Source of the DNA: JBLRWS01 sp047921075
GTDB lineage: Bacteria > Bacteroidota > Rhodothermia > Balneolales > Balneolaceae
NCBI GenBank assembly: GCA_047921075.1
Contig: JBLRWS010000011.1
Span: forward strand, 1 to 47,255
Direction: 5' to 3'
DNA length: 47,255 nucleotides
Shown: positions 1 through 8,589 of the stretch, piece after piece
How positions within the stretch are numbered: the stretch's first letter is position 1
Layout of the letters: each line of letters starts with the position of its first letter
Position numbers and translations under genes: made by a program
The notes under the pieces: generated by a model
What the model saw: only the letters and a program-made list of their open reading frames with translations
What the model was told of the DNA's origin: nothing
Databases searched by the model: none

Positions 1-1079
1 TGATCAAAGAGGTAGGCGGAGTCGTGCGGGCCGGGCGAAGCTTCGGGATGGTATTGCACCGACATTCCCGGAAAATTTTTGAACCGAAGACCTTCAATGG
101 TCTGGTCGTTTAGATTGATGTGGGTTACGGCCACTTTCGAATCGTCAATTTTGTTTTCGTCTACTGCAAATCCATGGTTTTGTGTGGAGATCTCTACAAG
201 GCCGGTGTCGAGGTTTTTAACCGGCTGGTTGGCACCGCGGTGGCCCACAAACATTTTTCGTACAGGGATGCCTTCGGAGAGTGCCATCAGCTGATGCCCA
301 AGGCAGATGCCAAACAGCGGTTTGCCCGACTTTTTGGCCGCCTCTACCACCGGCAGCCCGTAGTGCGAGGAGGCGTTCGGATCGCCGGGGCCGTTGCTGA
401 AAAAATAGCCGTCGGCTTCCCACGCCATCACCTCGGCAGCGGGTGTTTCGGCCGGAAAAATGCGCAGCGTGCATCCCCGGTTCACAAAATTGTTGATGAT
501 GTTCTGCTTCACACCGTAATCCATCATGGCAATTCGGTACGGGCCGTCGGCGGTGACAGTCTGCGCTTCCTTTCGCGTCACTTTTGTGGCCAGTTCAAGG
601 CCTGCCATTGCATCCCACTCCTTCGCTTTTTGAACAAGCTCTTTTTCGTCGGTGATCTCGGAGCTGATGACCGCATTCATCACCCCTTTGGTGCGGATGT
701 GGCGCACCAGCATGCGGGTATCCACACCCGAAATACCAACCACTTTGTTCCTTTCCAGATAATCCTGAAGGCTGCCATCGGCAATCGGGTTGCTGAAATC
801 ATCGGAGAAAGAGCGGACAATGAGGCCGGCAATCATCACCCGGCGCGCTTCATCGTCGCGGCTCATGGTGCCGTAGTTGCCGATATGCGGGTAGGTCATC
901 ATCATCAGCTGGCCGTAGTAGCTCGGGTCGGTAAAAATTTCCTGGTAGCCGGTCATGCTGGTGTTAAAGCAGAGTTCGCCGCCGGTGGTGCCGGTAATGC
1001 CAATGGCGCGGCCGCGAACCACAGTGCCGTCGCTAAGTGCCAGGATGGCCGGTTTTTTTTCAGGGGCGGTGGGTGTCAT
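1..1079 (-). CDS. carA: Carbamoyl-phosphate synthase small subunit, 3'-truncated by window edge
   Basis: Translating the minus strand from the ATG at 1079 gives an N-terminal small-subunit domain (KPAILALSDGTVVRGRAIG, then ELCFNTSMTGYQEI) followed by a class I glutamine amidotransferase domain. The nucleophile motif GICLGHQ and the C-terminal HPEA motif (catalytic His and Glu) are both visible. The protein supplies ammonia from glutamine to the large subunit CarB for carbamoyl phosphate, the precursor of pyrimidines and arginine. The frame is still open at base 3, just after a PHDSAYLFD sequence that is near the usual end of this family, so only about ten residues should be missing. A terminator-like hairpin lies 44-78 bases upstream of the start on the same strand. 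The identification is firm. Confidence 0.95.
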   Translation of the reverse strand, partial: MTPTAPEKKPAILALSDGTVVRGRAIGITGTTGGELCFNTSMTGYQEIFTDPSYYGQLMMMTYPHIGNYGTMSRDDEARRVMIAGLIVRSFSDDFSNPIADGSLQDYLERNKVVGISGVDTRMLVRHIRTKGVMNAVISSEITDEKELVQKAKEWDAMAGLELATKVTRKEAQTVTADGPYRIAMMDYGVKQNIINNFVNRGCTLRIFPAETPAAEVMAWEADGYFFSNGPGDPNASSHYGLPVVEAAKKSGKPLFGICLGHQLMALSEGIPVRKMFVGHRGANQPVKNLDTGLVEISTQNHGFAVDENKIDDSKVAVTHINLNDQTIEGLRFKNFPGMSVQYHPEASPGPHDSAYLFD

Positions 1080-1122
1080 ATTGGTACGATTGCTTGGAGT
1101 TGCGGATCAATGAGGGGAGGCC

Positions 1123-1157
1123 AAAAAAAAATCCGACAACGGAAACCGCGTCGGATT
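1123..1157 (-). terminator. Rho-independent terminator-like hairpin in the carA leader
   Basis: Read on the minus strand, the arms AATCCGAC (1157-1150) and GTCGGATT (1137-1130) form an 8-bp stem with a 12-base loop, followed directly by a run of about eight T (1129-1122). It lies 44 bases before the carA ATG and points toward it, so it is either the end of the upstream GH16 transcript or an attenuator of carA. A second CCGACAA copy upstream (plus-strand TTGTCGG at 1176-1182) could pair with the 3' arm and compete with the terminator. Confidence 0.7.
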
Positions 1158-1272
1158 GTCTACAAGATTTTTGGCTTGTCGGTTTGTTCTTTTTGAACAA
1201 GGTGATGGCTGATTTAAAGGTTTCGAAAAGGTACGGAGTCGAAAGAAAAGTTGAAAGCCATTTTAAACCTAA

Positions 1273-1293
1273 ATCGGCAAATTTGTTGCCGAT
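1273..1293 (-). terminator. Hairpin downstream of the GH16 gene
   Basis: A perfect 8-bp inverted repeat, ATCGGCAA / TTGCCGAT with a 5-base loop, lies 80 bases past the GH16 stop codon. Its T-tract is weak (TTAGGTTT), so it could be an inefficient terminator or a 3'-end stabilising structure rather than a strong stop. The rest of the 1080-1373 gap holds a short palindrome (GTTC-TTTTT-GAAC at 1187-1199) and the carA leader hairpin, and no convincing gene. Confidence 0.4.
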
Positions 1294-1373
1294 AAGAATG
1301 TGCGGTGGATAAACAGGCACGAGATAGAAGTGTTTGATGAATGTTAGAAGCGGGGTTTTGGCGTTGGGTGAAC

Positions 1374-3260
1374 TTATTTAATAAGCGTCACAGATCGCGT
1401 TTGCGTGAATTGCCCGGAGATCATCCGCACATAGTAGACACCACTTCCCAACTCAGAAGCATCGAAGTTAACAGTGTGCCTGCCAGCCGATTGTGATTGA
1501 TTTTGCAGAACAGATACGGTTCGCCCCAGAATATCGGATACAAGAATGCGCACATCACCGGCAGCCGGCAGTTCATACGCGATGGTTACACTCGGGTTAA
1601 ATGGATTGGGATAGGGTGGCAACAGCTCGGGTGATGTTGGAACCGGGTTTGGCTGATCATCAATGCTGACGCTTACCTGTTGTTCCAGTACCAATTGGTA
1701 GAGTGTGCCTTCGCCCGATCGGTTTTGAAAGCGAAGCAGATGCTCGCCCGCCGGGAGATCGACCTCTCGCTGATCGGTAAAGTGACGGCCGTTGCTGGCT
1801 CGTACGCCGGTAAAGCTGGTGGCAAGTTCACCATTTAGATAGAGATCAAAGCTGGTGATGCGGTTTGTCTCCAGCTCGGCCGAAACCAGGTAGGTGCCTG
1901 CCTGTTCAACCTGAACGAAGTATTCGGTCCACTCATCCGACTGACTGTCGAAAATGGCGTACGCCACCGACTCCTCGGGGTCGGGCTTCAGGTCCACCGA
2001 TTCGAACGGACGGGCTACATCGCCAAAAAGCGCCACGCCCTGATTCTCCTTTGTGCCGTCGTTGTAACTTACATCCGGCCCGCCAACATTGTATTGCCAA
2101 AAGGGAATGGCGCCCGGAACCGGGAATGCACTGTTCAAAAACGGGCCCGCCTGGCAGCCGTTGCCCACAATAACCTGTAGCTCTTCGGACGTCGTGGCGG
2201 CGTTATCGTTATCAAATGCGACAGCCTGAAGATCGTAGCAGCTTTCGATATCAAAAGTGAGTGTTGTTTCGTACGGCGGTTCGGTAAAAACCTGTTGCAG
2301 CTCGCCATTCACCAACAGCTCTACACGCTCCACAAATCCGTCTGAATCGCTGGCTGCAATGCTGATTGCGATCTCCTGGAGCGGTTCGGCCTCAATGGTT
2401 TCGGTTTGGTTGAACGAAACCTCCGGCGCTTCATTCACATCCTGATAGACGCGCACGTACTCCACCTGCATCGACTGTGGAAACTCGGTTTCCGGCGTGG
2501 GGTTGGGTAAAAAGTTGCCACCAATGGCAAGGTTCAGGATGATGTGAAACGACTCGTCGAACGGGTACCATCGGGCGTTTACATCATCACGGTCAATGCG
2601 GAAATAGGCTTCATCATCTACAAACCAGGTGAGGCCGGTTTCATCCCACTCCAGTGCGAACAGGTGAAAATCTTCAGCAAAATTTCCTTCCGGCAGGGTA
2701 AACTTGCCGTTCATGAATTCCCGGCACGCCACAGCGTTGTTTCCTGTGCAGCCTTCGCGCCAGAAGTGAATGGCGCCTTCCGCAATATCCGGCACGTTGC
2801 CTCTATACTCCATAATGTCAATTTCACCGCTGCGGGGCCAGCCGCCAAAGACACTCTCCTCCGGCATCATCCAGAAGGCGGGCCAAAAACCGGTGCCTAT
2901 GGGAAGTTTGATACTCGCCTCGATACGCCCGTACGTAAACGCAAACTTTCCTGCTGTTTTAATTCGTGCCGAGGAGAATTGGGAGTTGTTGTCATCTTCT
3001 CGCTGGGCACGAATATGCAGAATGCCATTCTCGATGAAGAGATTTTTCGGCTGGCTGGTGTAGACCTGCAGCTCATTGTTACCCCATCCGCACAGGCCAA
3101 TATTACAGCCGTCACCGATTTCGGGGCTCCACCATTGAGTGTTCAGTGTGGCGGTATCAAATTCATCGCTCCAGATTAGCTCGAACCGCTGAGCCTGGGC
3201 CTGAAACGTGCCGGTAAATATCAAGATTGAAAAAAGTAGTAGCGTTACTGCATGCTTCAT
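1374..3260 (-). CDS. Secreted glycoside hydrolase family 16 endo-beta-glucanase with C-terminal sorting domain
   Basis: The 628-residue product starts with a signal peptide (MKHAVTLLLFSILIF, cleavage near AQA-Q). The ATG at 3260 is preferred over an in-frame ATG 45 bases upstream because it places the signal peptide at the N-terminus. A GH16 domain follows (about 25-280) with the catalytic signature EIDIMEYRG: Glu146 nucleophile, Asp148, Glu151 acid/base. Next come an Ig-like bacterial domain (about 290-365), a CBM6/malectin-like beta-sandwich (about 410-525), and a type IX-style sorting domain with YPNPFNPSVTIAYELP, ending in SVTLIK. Family knowledge suggests internal cleavage of beta-1,3 or mixed-linkage glucans at the cell surface or outside the cell. 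It is the last gene of the minus arm, 54 bases after the GH3 gene; laminarin-type substrate is inferred. Confidence 0.92.
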   Translation of the reverse strand: MKHAVTLLLFSILIFTGTFQAQAQRFELIWSDEFDTATLNTQWWSPEIGDGCNIGLCGWGNNELQVYTSQPKNLFIENGILHIRAQREDDNNSQFSSARIKTAGKFAFTYGRIEASIKLPIGTGFWPAFWMMPEESVFGGWPRSGEIDIMEYRGNVPDIAEGAIHFWREGCTGNNAVACREFMNGKFTLPEGNFAEDFHLFALEWDETGLTWFVDDEAYFRIDRDDVNARWYPFDESFHIILNLAIGGNFLPNPTPETEFPQSMQVEYVRVYQDVNEAPEVSFNQTETIEAEPLQEIAISIAASDSDGFVERVELLVNGELQQVFTEPPYETTLTFDIESCYDLQAVAFDNDNAATTSEELQVIVGNGCQAGPFLNSAFPVPGAIPFWQYNVGGPDVSYNDGTKENQGVALFGDVARPFESVDLKPDPEESVAYAIFDSQSDEWTEYFVQVEQAGTYLVSAELETNRITSFDLYLNGELATSFTGVRASNGRHFTDQREVDLPAGEHLLRFQNRSGEGTLYQLVLEQQVSVSIDDQPNPVPTSPELLPPYPNPFNPSVTIAYELPAAGDVRILVSDILGRTVSVLQNQSQSAGRHTVNFDASELGSGVYYVRMISGQFTQTRSVTLIK

Positions 3261-3314
3261 AGTGTTTGTGATGCGTGCACAGGGGTAAAACACGGCCCTG
3301 TGCAACGATTAAGG

Positions 3315-5579
3315 TTAATCCGTAAGGCGGAAACGGGTTTGCTGCCCGCCTACCTGCAGTGTAAAGGGTCCGGTTTCGAGCAGCATCTCTCCGTTTCGGT
3401 CGGGGAAGGAGAGGTGTGCATGCGGTTCTATCACAAATTCGAAGGTGTGTGACTGACCGGGTTCCAGATGCACTTTTTCGAAATGGCGGAGCTCTTTTAC
3501 CGGCCGGGTGATGGAGGCGTATTCATTGGTAAGGTACCAGAGCACGGCTTCTTGTCCGGCGCGATCGCCGCTGTTGGTTACGGTAACGGTTGCTGTTATA
3601 CGGCCATCTTCATCCAACTCGTCGGCCGACAGTTCAATCGGACTGTAATCGAAGGTGGTGTAGGAGAGGCCTTCTCCAAATTGAAACAGCGAGGTGTTAT
3701 CGCTGCCCTGTGCAATATGGTTGGCTTCCTCCGGATTGAAGAAATAGACATCGCTCGGTTTGTGATTGTAGGTTACAAAGTGTCCGCGGTGCTGGGGGTA
3801 TGAGATGGGCAGGCGGCCACTTGGGTTGGTACGTCCGCTAAGTACGCTGGCAATCGCTTCGCCGCCTTCAAAACCGGGCAGGCCGGCAAAAAGAAAGGCA
3901 TCTACGCTCTCAATCACAGTGGTGATGAGCCGTGGGCGCCCTTGAATCAGCACCAGCACCAGGGGGGTGTCGGCCGTGGAGAGGGTTTCAATTTCATGAA
4001 GCTGATTGCCCGGCAGTGCAAGGTCGGTAATATTACCCACAAACTCGGTGTAAGGCTCTTCGCCGCCGGCATAAATCAGCAGATCGGCTCGGTTCAGCCG
4101 GTTGATGAATCCCCGGTTGGGTTGCTCCGGAATCGTTTCGATAAAATCGATCTGTGCATTGGGATATTCGGCACGCAGGGCTGTAAGCACGGTATGCATG
4201 CTTTCGGGATACTGCTCTTCCTCACCCCCTTGCCAGGCCAGAGTCCACCCGCCATTCAGGTTACGGCGGCTGTTGGCAGACGGGCCAAACAGAAGAATGT
4301 TGGAGGGATTTTCAGCCGGAAGTACATGGTCGTTTTTTAGCAGAATCATCGACTCTTTGGCCGCCTCAAGTGCTTTCAGGCGGTTTTCTTCAGTACCCAC
4401 ACGATCGAGCCGGTCGCTTCGCGGATAGGGATGCTCGAACAGGCCGAGCTCAAATTTGAGGCGTAAAATTCGGCGGACCGACAGATCCAGCCGCTCATCG
4501 GTGATGCGCCCCTCTTCGTAGAGCTCCATCAATGCTTCATTAAACTGAAGGGAGAGCGGGGTCATGTTGATGTCGATACCGGCCATCACGGCCATGTAGG
4601 TGGCTTCCTTATAATTTTCGGCGACGAAATGGTAACTGACCAGTTTTTCGATATCGTCCCAGTCGGTCACAACCACTCCCTCAAATCCCATCTCCTCCCG
4701 GAGAAGTTCCGTTAAAAACTCGTACGATGCGTGCACGGGCACGCCATTTACCTCACCGCTGTTGGCCATTACGGCTTTTACACCGGCATCAATGGCGGCT
4801 TGAAACGGCGGGCGATGGATTTCGTGCAGTGCCTGCATGCCGATATGCACGGGTGTTCGGTCCCATCCCGACTTGGGATCGGAGTAGCCGATAAAGTGTT
4901 TGGCGGTTGCCGCCTGTCGGTAAGGGGCAACTTCCTCGTTGTTTTGAAATCCGTCTACATAAGTGGCAGCAAGAACGGATGCGAGATAGGGGTCTTCGCC
5001 AAAGGTCTCCCACAACCGCGGCCAGTAGGGATTTACGCCAATATCAAGGACGGGAGCAAAGTTCCAATGATGGCCGATATCCGCCGTTTCGTAGGCGGTT
5101 ACCCACGCCGTGTTGTAAGTATGAACCGGGTTAAAGGTAGCTCCCAAATTGATATTTTGTGGGAAAATGGTGCTTTCGCCCAGATAACTGGCGCCGTGTA
5201 TGTGATCCATCCCGTAGATGATTGGGATGTTGAGCCGCGACTCTTCGACAGCCAGCCGGGTGAGGCCATCCATAAACTCGAACCAGACCTGAGGCGGCAC
5301 GGCCTCTCCGTTCAGGAACGAGCCGATATGGTGATCGCGAATCAGCTCAGCCGCTTTTTCCTCCACCAGTTCTACATCGCTCTGATTTCCGGTGGTATTG
5401 ATCAGGGTGATGTTCAGCTGCGTCATCTGCCCGATTTTTTCATAGGGGGTCATCCGGCTCAGCAGGTCCTCCACGCGATCGTCGATGCCGGCATTGGCAT
5501 CTTTGTAGAGTGGCTGCTCTTGGGCAAAAAGTGGCAGTGCAAGCAGGGAGAGGGTGATGGTGAATAGGGCGAATTTCAT
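3315..5579 (-). CDS. bglX: Glycoside hydrolase family 3 beta-glucosidase (BglX-type)
   Basis: The product of 754 residues begins with a signal peptide (MKFALFTITLSLLALPLFAQ). I chose the ATG at 5579 because the in-frame ATG at 5609 would overlap the lacI stop and precede the signal peptide with extra residues. The GH3 N-terminal TIM-barrel domain shows IYGMDHIHGA, KHFIGYSDPKSGWDR and the nucleophile motif VVVTDWDD (Asp306). A GH3 C-terminal domain starts near NILLFGPSAN, and a fibronectin-like domain closes the protein. It should remove terminal glucose from beta-glucan oligosaccharides in the periplasm or at the surface, complementing the endo-acting GH16 next to it. Spacing to lacI upstream is 16 bases, so the two are probably co-transcribed. 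The exact linkage preference cannot be read from sequence. Confidence 0.92.
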   Translation of the reverse strand: MKFALFTITLSLLALPLFAQEQPLYKDANAGIDDRVEDLLSRMTPYEKIGQMTQLNITLINTTGNQSDVELVEEKAAELIRDHHIGSFLNGEAVPPQVWFEFMDGLTRLAVEESRLNIPIIYGMDHIHGASYLGESTIFPQNINLGATFNPVHTYNTAWVTAYETADIGHHWNFAPVLDIGVNPYWPRLWETFGEDPYLASVLAATYVDGFQNNEEVAPYRQAATAKHFIGYSDPKSGWDRTPVHIGMQALHEIHRPPFQAAIDAGVKAVMANSGEVNGVPVHASYEFLTELLREEMGFEGVVVTDWDDIEKLVSYHFVAENYKEATYMAVMAGIDINMTPLSLQFNEALMELYEEGRITDERLDLSVRRILRLKFELGLFEHPYPRSDRLDRVGTEENRLKALEAAKESMILLKNDHVLPAENPSNILLFGPSANSRRNLNGGWTLAWQGGEEEQYPESMHTVLTALRAEYPNAQIDFIETIPEQPNRGFINRLNRADLLIYAGGEEPYTEFVGNITDLALPGNQLHEIETLSTADTPLVLVLIQGRPRLITTVIESVDAFLFAGLPGFEGGEAIASVLSGRTNPSGRLPISYPQHRGHFVTYNHKPSDVYFFNPEEANHIAQGSDNTSLFQFGEGLSYTTFDYSPIELSADELDEDGRITATVTVTNSGDRAGQEAVLWYLTNEYASITRPVKELRHFEKVHLEPGQSHTFEFVIEPHAHLSFPDRNGEMLLETGPFTLQVGGQQTRFRLTD

Positions 5580-5595
5580 GGGTTTTCCGATTGGG

Positions 5596-6600
5596 TTAAG
5601 AACTTTCACGAACGTTGAGGCTGACAGGAATCAAATTCATCATGCCGCTGTGTTGATTGCTATGATCGCAATCGAGGCGCTGTTTGATGTTGTTGAGAAT
5701 GGTAATGCCCAGCTGCCGAAACGGGGTGTGTACCGAGGTTAGTGTTGGATTGTTGTATCGGCAGAAAGGAAGGTCGTCGTAGCCGGCCACAGCTACATCA
5801 TCCGGAATACGGATGCCGTGATGGCGTGCCCGATGCATAAAGCCGAGTGCAAGTGCGTCGTTGCTTGCAAATATCGCTTCGGGCCTGTTTTTGAGTGCCA
5901 GGAACTCATCAAACGCTTCTTGCCCGGCTTCCGGGGAATAGTTATTTCCTGTTGACCAAACCAGTTCCATACCTTGTTTTTCGTTCACAAAGTCTTGAAA
6001 TCCGGTTTTTCTGAGCCGAGCCTCAAGCTTTTCGGTGGGGCCTTCGATAATTCCCACTTTTTTGTAATTGCGTTGATGAAAGTGGTTGGCCACCAAATAT
6101 CCACCCCGATAGTTATCGAAGGTGACGGTATCCATGATTGGATTGGCGATGGGCGCCGCCGATAAGATGGGGAAATTATCTCCCGCTTTATCGAGCAATT
6201 CGCAATAGTCGGCTTCGGTGAGGGATGGTAAAAAGCAGACCGCTGCGTCAAACTTATCTTTTCTCAGCTCTAACACAAACTCGATCGGGTTCAGGTTTTT
6301 GTGATCCACATTGTAGAGCCCAAAATTAATGTTGCTCCCTTTCGCGGCATGGTCAAACCCGTTGTAGAACGAAGCGTAAAACTCTCCGGGGTGGAAACAG
6401 GTGACAAGGGCAATGTATATGTTACTGCGCAGGTGGGTTGGTGTTTGCTGATGAACCAGCGGATAGTTGAGCCGATGCGCACTTTCATAAATAATGCGCT
6501 CGTTTTCTTCAGTTGTTTTGCCGGTAGCTGATAGCGCACGAGAAACGGTAGAAATCGATAAGCCGGTGTCTTCGGCGATATCTTTAAGGGTAGTTTTCAT
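5596..6600 (-). CDS. LacI-family transcriptional regulator
   Basis: The 334-residue protein has the classic N-terminal helix-turn-helix (residues 1-50, TLKDIAEDTGLSISTVSRAL) and a periplasmic-binding-protein-like sensor domain (about 60-330) with the usual FASNDALALG and VAGYDDLPFC segments. Such proteins bind palindromic operators and respond to a sugar. It sits directly upstream of the GH3 and GH16 genes and probably controls them and the divergent transport arm. A perfect 12-bp palindrome (GAAAATATTTTC, 6627-6638) lies between the gene and its likely promoter, which suggests autoregulation. The inducer, likely a gluco-oligosaccharide, is inferred from the neighbours only. Confidence 0.94.
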   Translation of the reverse strand: MKTTLKDIAEDTGLSISTVSRALSATGKTTEENERIIYESAHRLNYPLVHQQTPTHLRSNIYIALVTCFHPGEFYASFYNGFDHAAKGSNINFGLYNVDHKNLNPIEFVLELRKDKFDAAVCFLPSLTEADYCELLDKAGDNFPILSAAPIANPIMDTVTFDNYRGGYLVANHFHQRNYKKVGIIEGPTEKLEARLRKTGFQDFVNEKQGMELVWSTGNNYSPEAGQEAFDEFLALKNRPEAIFASNDALALGFMHRARHHGIRIPDDVAVAGYDDLPFCRYNNPTLTSVHTPFRQLGITILNNIKQRLDCDHSNQHSGMMNLIPVSLNVRESS

Positions 6601-6626
6601 GTAGAGGTAGTTGGTTTGTGGCTTCA

Positions 6627-6638
6627 GAAAATATTTTC
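6627..6638. promoter_or_regulatory. Candidate LacI-family operator upstream of lacI
   Basis: GAAAATATTTTC is a perfect 12-bp palindrome located 27-38 bases before the lacI start. A second inverted repeat, TGCAA-N5-TTGCA, lies at 6646-6660. A similar GAAAATATTTTTCA element occurs in the divergent promoter at 8494-8508. Assignment to this regulator is inference from position, symmetry and repetition. Confidence 0.45.
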
Positions 6639-6647
6639 ATATACATG

Positions 6648-6655
6648 CAAAAATA
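6648..6655 (-). promoter_or_regulatory. Possible -7 promoter element for lacI
   Basis: On the minus strand this reads TATTTTTG, matching the Bacteroidota -7 consensus TAnnTTTG. It lies about 48 bases before the lacI ATG, with the palindromic operator candidate between it and the gene. I could not find a clear -33 TTG at the usual spacing, so confidence is low. Confidence 0.35.
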
Positions 6656-6665
6656 TTGCAGTAAA

Positions 6666-8453
6666 TTACTTCAGATTCTGCAATCTTTCAATGTATTTTG
6701 TGGCTTTTTCCATATCGCCTTTGCGAATATAGAGCTGCGAGAGGTTCTGCAGCATGGCCAAATCATTCGGTTTGTTACGCTCCACTTCCAGTAAATATTG
6801 CTCTGCCGGGCCAAGCTGGTCGCCTAAAAGATAGAGTGAACCAAGAATGTTCAGATAGCGAATGTCGCGGGTTTTGGTATAGGCATCGAGCCAATAAGCT
6901 TCAGTGAGGGCGAACTGGGAGGTTGCCTGCAGGGCCACATTTCCGCCTCTTTCAATTAACGTATGGTTAAGGGGCTGCCACTTCATGAGTCCGTGATGCA
7001 GGCGGAGCCGGTCGGTTACCCCAACGGCTTCGGTTGTTTCCGGGTCGGCGAGCAGATCAAAATAGGCGCGGGATATCGGTTTTCCTTGCTGAATATTGGT
7101 GTAAACCTGGCGTCGGATCGTTTCCGGCAGAGTACTGGTGGCTTGCCGCAGCGCCTCTTCACTTCGGGATTCAAATGAGCGGGTACCGGCCGGTGCAAAC
7201 GGTGGGCGGGAAAGCAGCATTTGCAACTGATAGGTGGCCAGGGCGTCATCCAGTAGATCATTTTGGTAGGGAATGTCCGGCAATTCCGGGCCGCTATTAC
7301 CATTCAGAACTTCTGCGATAGCAGTCGCGTACAGCTTGCCTACATGGTGATAGGCTGCCTGCGTAAGGTGAAGGTGATCGGTAAACAGTGTGTCGAATGC
7401 TGGATTGTAGGCGCCGTTGAGTTCAAAATGGTTTTCTACATCAATAAGATGAATGTGATCGTCCTCCGAGAGGGCGCGAATTACCCCATTGATGGCCGCC
7501 GGTGCCCGAAACGGAACGGTGTCCAGTTCGCGTGCGCGGCGGAACTGGTCTGCGGCCTCTTCCAGGCGGTTGTCCTCTTTATGCTCTACGGCCGTTTCGT
7601 AAGCCAATAATGCATCCGGATGGGCACCAAGTGGCGGTTGCGAACCCAAATTACTGATCACGGTTCCAACAAAAAGCGGAATCTGCAACGTAGCTGCAAG
7701 ATCGGCTGTATGGCGCATATTTTTTTCAAAGGCTTCGGCTGATGCCGCTCGAAGCGGGTCATCGGCGGCAATTTGATGCGAAGCAAACTGCTGTTCCATC
7801 AGGGTTTGGTTGGTGTCGATTCCGGTAGGTGTTGCCGGGTTTTGGGTCAGGTAAAAATGGATGGCCGAGTTGTGTAGCCAAAGTTGAAATAGTTTGAGCC
7901 GGTGCCGGTTCAGAAACCGGGATTTTCCGGCACTTCCCATGGCGCCGTACAGTTCGTTATGCCCGGCATACACCATAATGCCGTCAGGCTGCACCGCGTG
8001 CAGGTGATTGGCAAGGTCGCGGATGGTGTAACTATTAACAGCCGACATCCCGAGGTTGATTACTTCAATCTGTTTATGAGGGAAGGAGCGCTGCAGATAA
8101 AGAGAGGCCGACTCAGAAAAACTGTACCCAAACTGGTACGGAAAACCGGCTGCGGACGAGCCGCCCAACACAAAAAAGCGAAGCGTCTGCTCATCCTTTG
8201 CTTTTGGAAACGGGTGGAAAGCAACCGATGGCTGGAAACCGTTGAAATAGCGCTTGGCGTATAGTGGGTTTACGGCCTGGAGCTCGTTATTCGGCCCGGT
8301 TTCGGTAAAAAGACGCTGATGTTGTTGATAGGTATTCCCTTGGCGCAAAAATAGTTCGGCTAATAGTAAGAGAATAAACGGCAGGGTAACGGCAATGACT
8401 GCAAAAAGAGGGCTGCGGGTCTCCGCTAATTGTGTGGAGTGTTGGTTTGACAT
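6666..8453 (-). CDS. Membrane-anchored SGNH/GDSL-type hydrolase with C-terminal TPR repeats
   Basis: The 595-residue protein has one N-terminal membrane segment (about 16-37, LFAVIAVTLPFILLLLAELF) that would anchor it with the rest outside the cytoplasm. The SGNH fold is indicated by FFVLGGSSAAGFPY (catalytic Ser near residue 99), a central NLGMSAVNSY block, YAGHNELYG (block III Asn) and FTDHLHLTQAAYHH near residue 350 (catalytic Asp and His). The last third contains tetratricopeptide-like helices, clearest in the final 90 residues (PAEQYLLEVERNKPNDLAML). The family removes acyl groups from esters, often acetyl groups from polysaccharides. It shares orientation with lacI 65 bases downstream and diverges from the carbohydrate-binding protein gene, so a role in handling an acylated glycan is plausible but unproven. 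Confidence 0.8.
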   Translation of the reverse strand: MSNQHSTQLAETRSPLFAVIAVTLPFILLLLAELFLRQGNTYQQHQRLFTETGPNNELQAVNPLYAKRYFNGFQPSVAFHPFPKAKDEQTLRFFVLGGSSAAGFPYQFGYSFSESASLYLQRSFPHKQIEVINLGMSAVNSYTIRDLANHLHAVQPDGIMVYAGHNELYGAMGSAGKSRFLNRHRLKLFQLWLHNSAIHFYLTQNPATPTGIDTNQTLMEQQFASHQIAADDPLRAASAEAFEKNMRHTADLAATLQIPLFVGTVISNLGSQPPLGAHPDALLAYETAVEHKEDNRLEEAADQFRRARELDTVPFRAPAAINGVIRALSEDDHIHLIDVENHFELNGAYNPAFDTLFTDHLHLTQAAYHHVGKLYATAIAEVLNGNSGPELPDIPYQNDLLDDALATYQLQMLLSRPPFAPAGTRSFESRSEEALRQATSTLPETIRRQVYTNIQQGKPISRAYFDLLADPETTEAVGVTDRLRLHHGLMKWQPLNHTLIERGGNVALQATSQFALTEAYWLDAYTKTRDIRYLNILGSLYLLGDQLGPAEQYLLEVERNKPNDLAMLQNLSQLYIRKGDMEKATKYIERLQNLK

Positions 8454-8589
8454 TTTACAAAGGACGGAAAAATCCTGAACATTTTCACCTTTGTGAAAAT
8501 ATTTTTCATCTTGGTGTTAATTTATTGCAATTTATTTCTGCTTGAAGTAGATTAAAAGCGGTACCAAACCTCAACCATGATCCATTTAT
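8454..8589. promoter_or_regulatory. Divergent promoter region of the two-armed glycan locus
   Basis: This 136-base, AT-rich spacer separates the GDSL gene (minus) from the 1254-residue protein gene (plus). For the plus direction, TTG at 8511-8513, a 19-base spacer and TATTTCTG at 8533-8540 fit the Bacteroidota -33/-7 layout with mismatches. Two overlapping palindromes sit just upstream of that -33 element: TTTTCAC-N4-GTGAAAA (8482-8499) and TGAAAA-TAT-TTTTCA (8494-8508). Confidence 0.55.
8482..8508. promoter_or_regulatory. Overlapping palindromes, candidate operator in the divergent promoter
   Basis: TTTTCACCTTTGTGAAAA (8482-8499; 7-bp arms, 4-base spacer) overlaps TGAAAATATTTTTCA (8494-8508; 6-bp arms, 3-base spacer). 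The second resembles the palindrome in front of lacI (6627-6638). Position between the two arms is what one expects for a shared regulator site. Confidence 0.45.

Noticed and set aside
120..1196. Plus-strand open frame of 358 codons opposite carA
   Set aside because: It lies entirely antisense to a gene with clear CarA motifs, and its translation is rich in His, Arg and Gly without any recognisable domain.
1060..1320. Minus-strand 86-codon frame spanning the carA leader, possible leader peptide
   Set aside because: It begins at a non-ATG codon without a ribosome site, runs through the hairpin and overlaps the carA start, and has no arginine or pyrimidine-type codon clustering that would suggest attenuation by translation.
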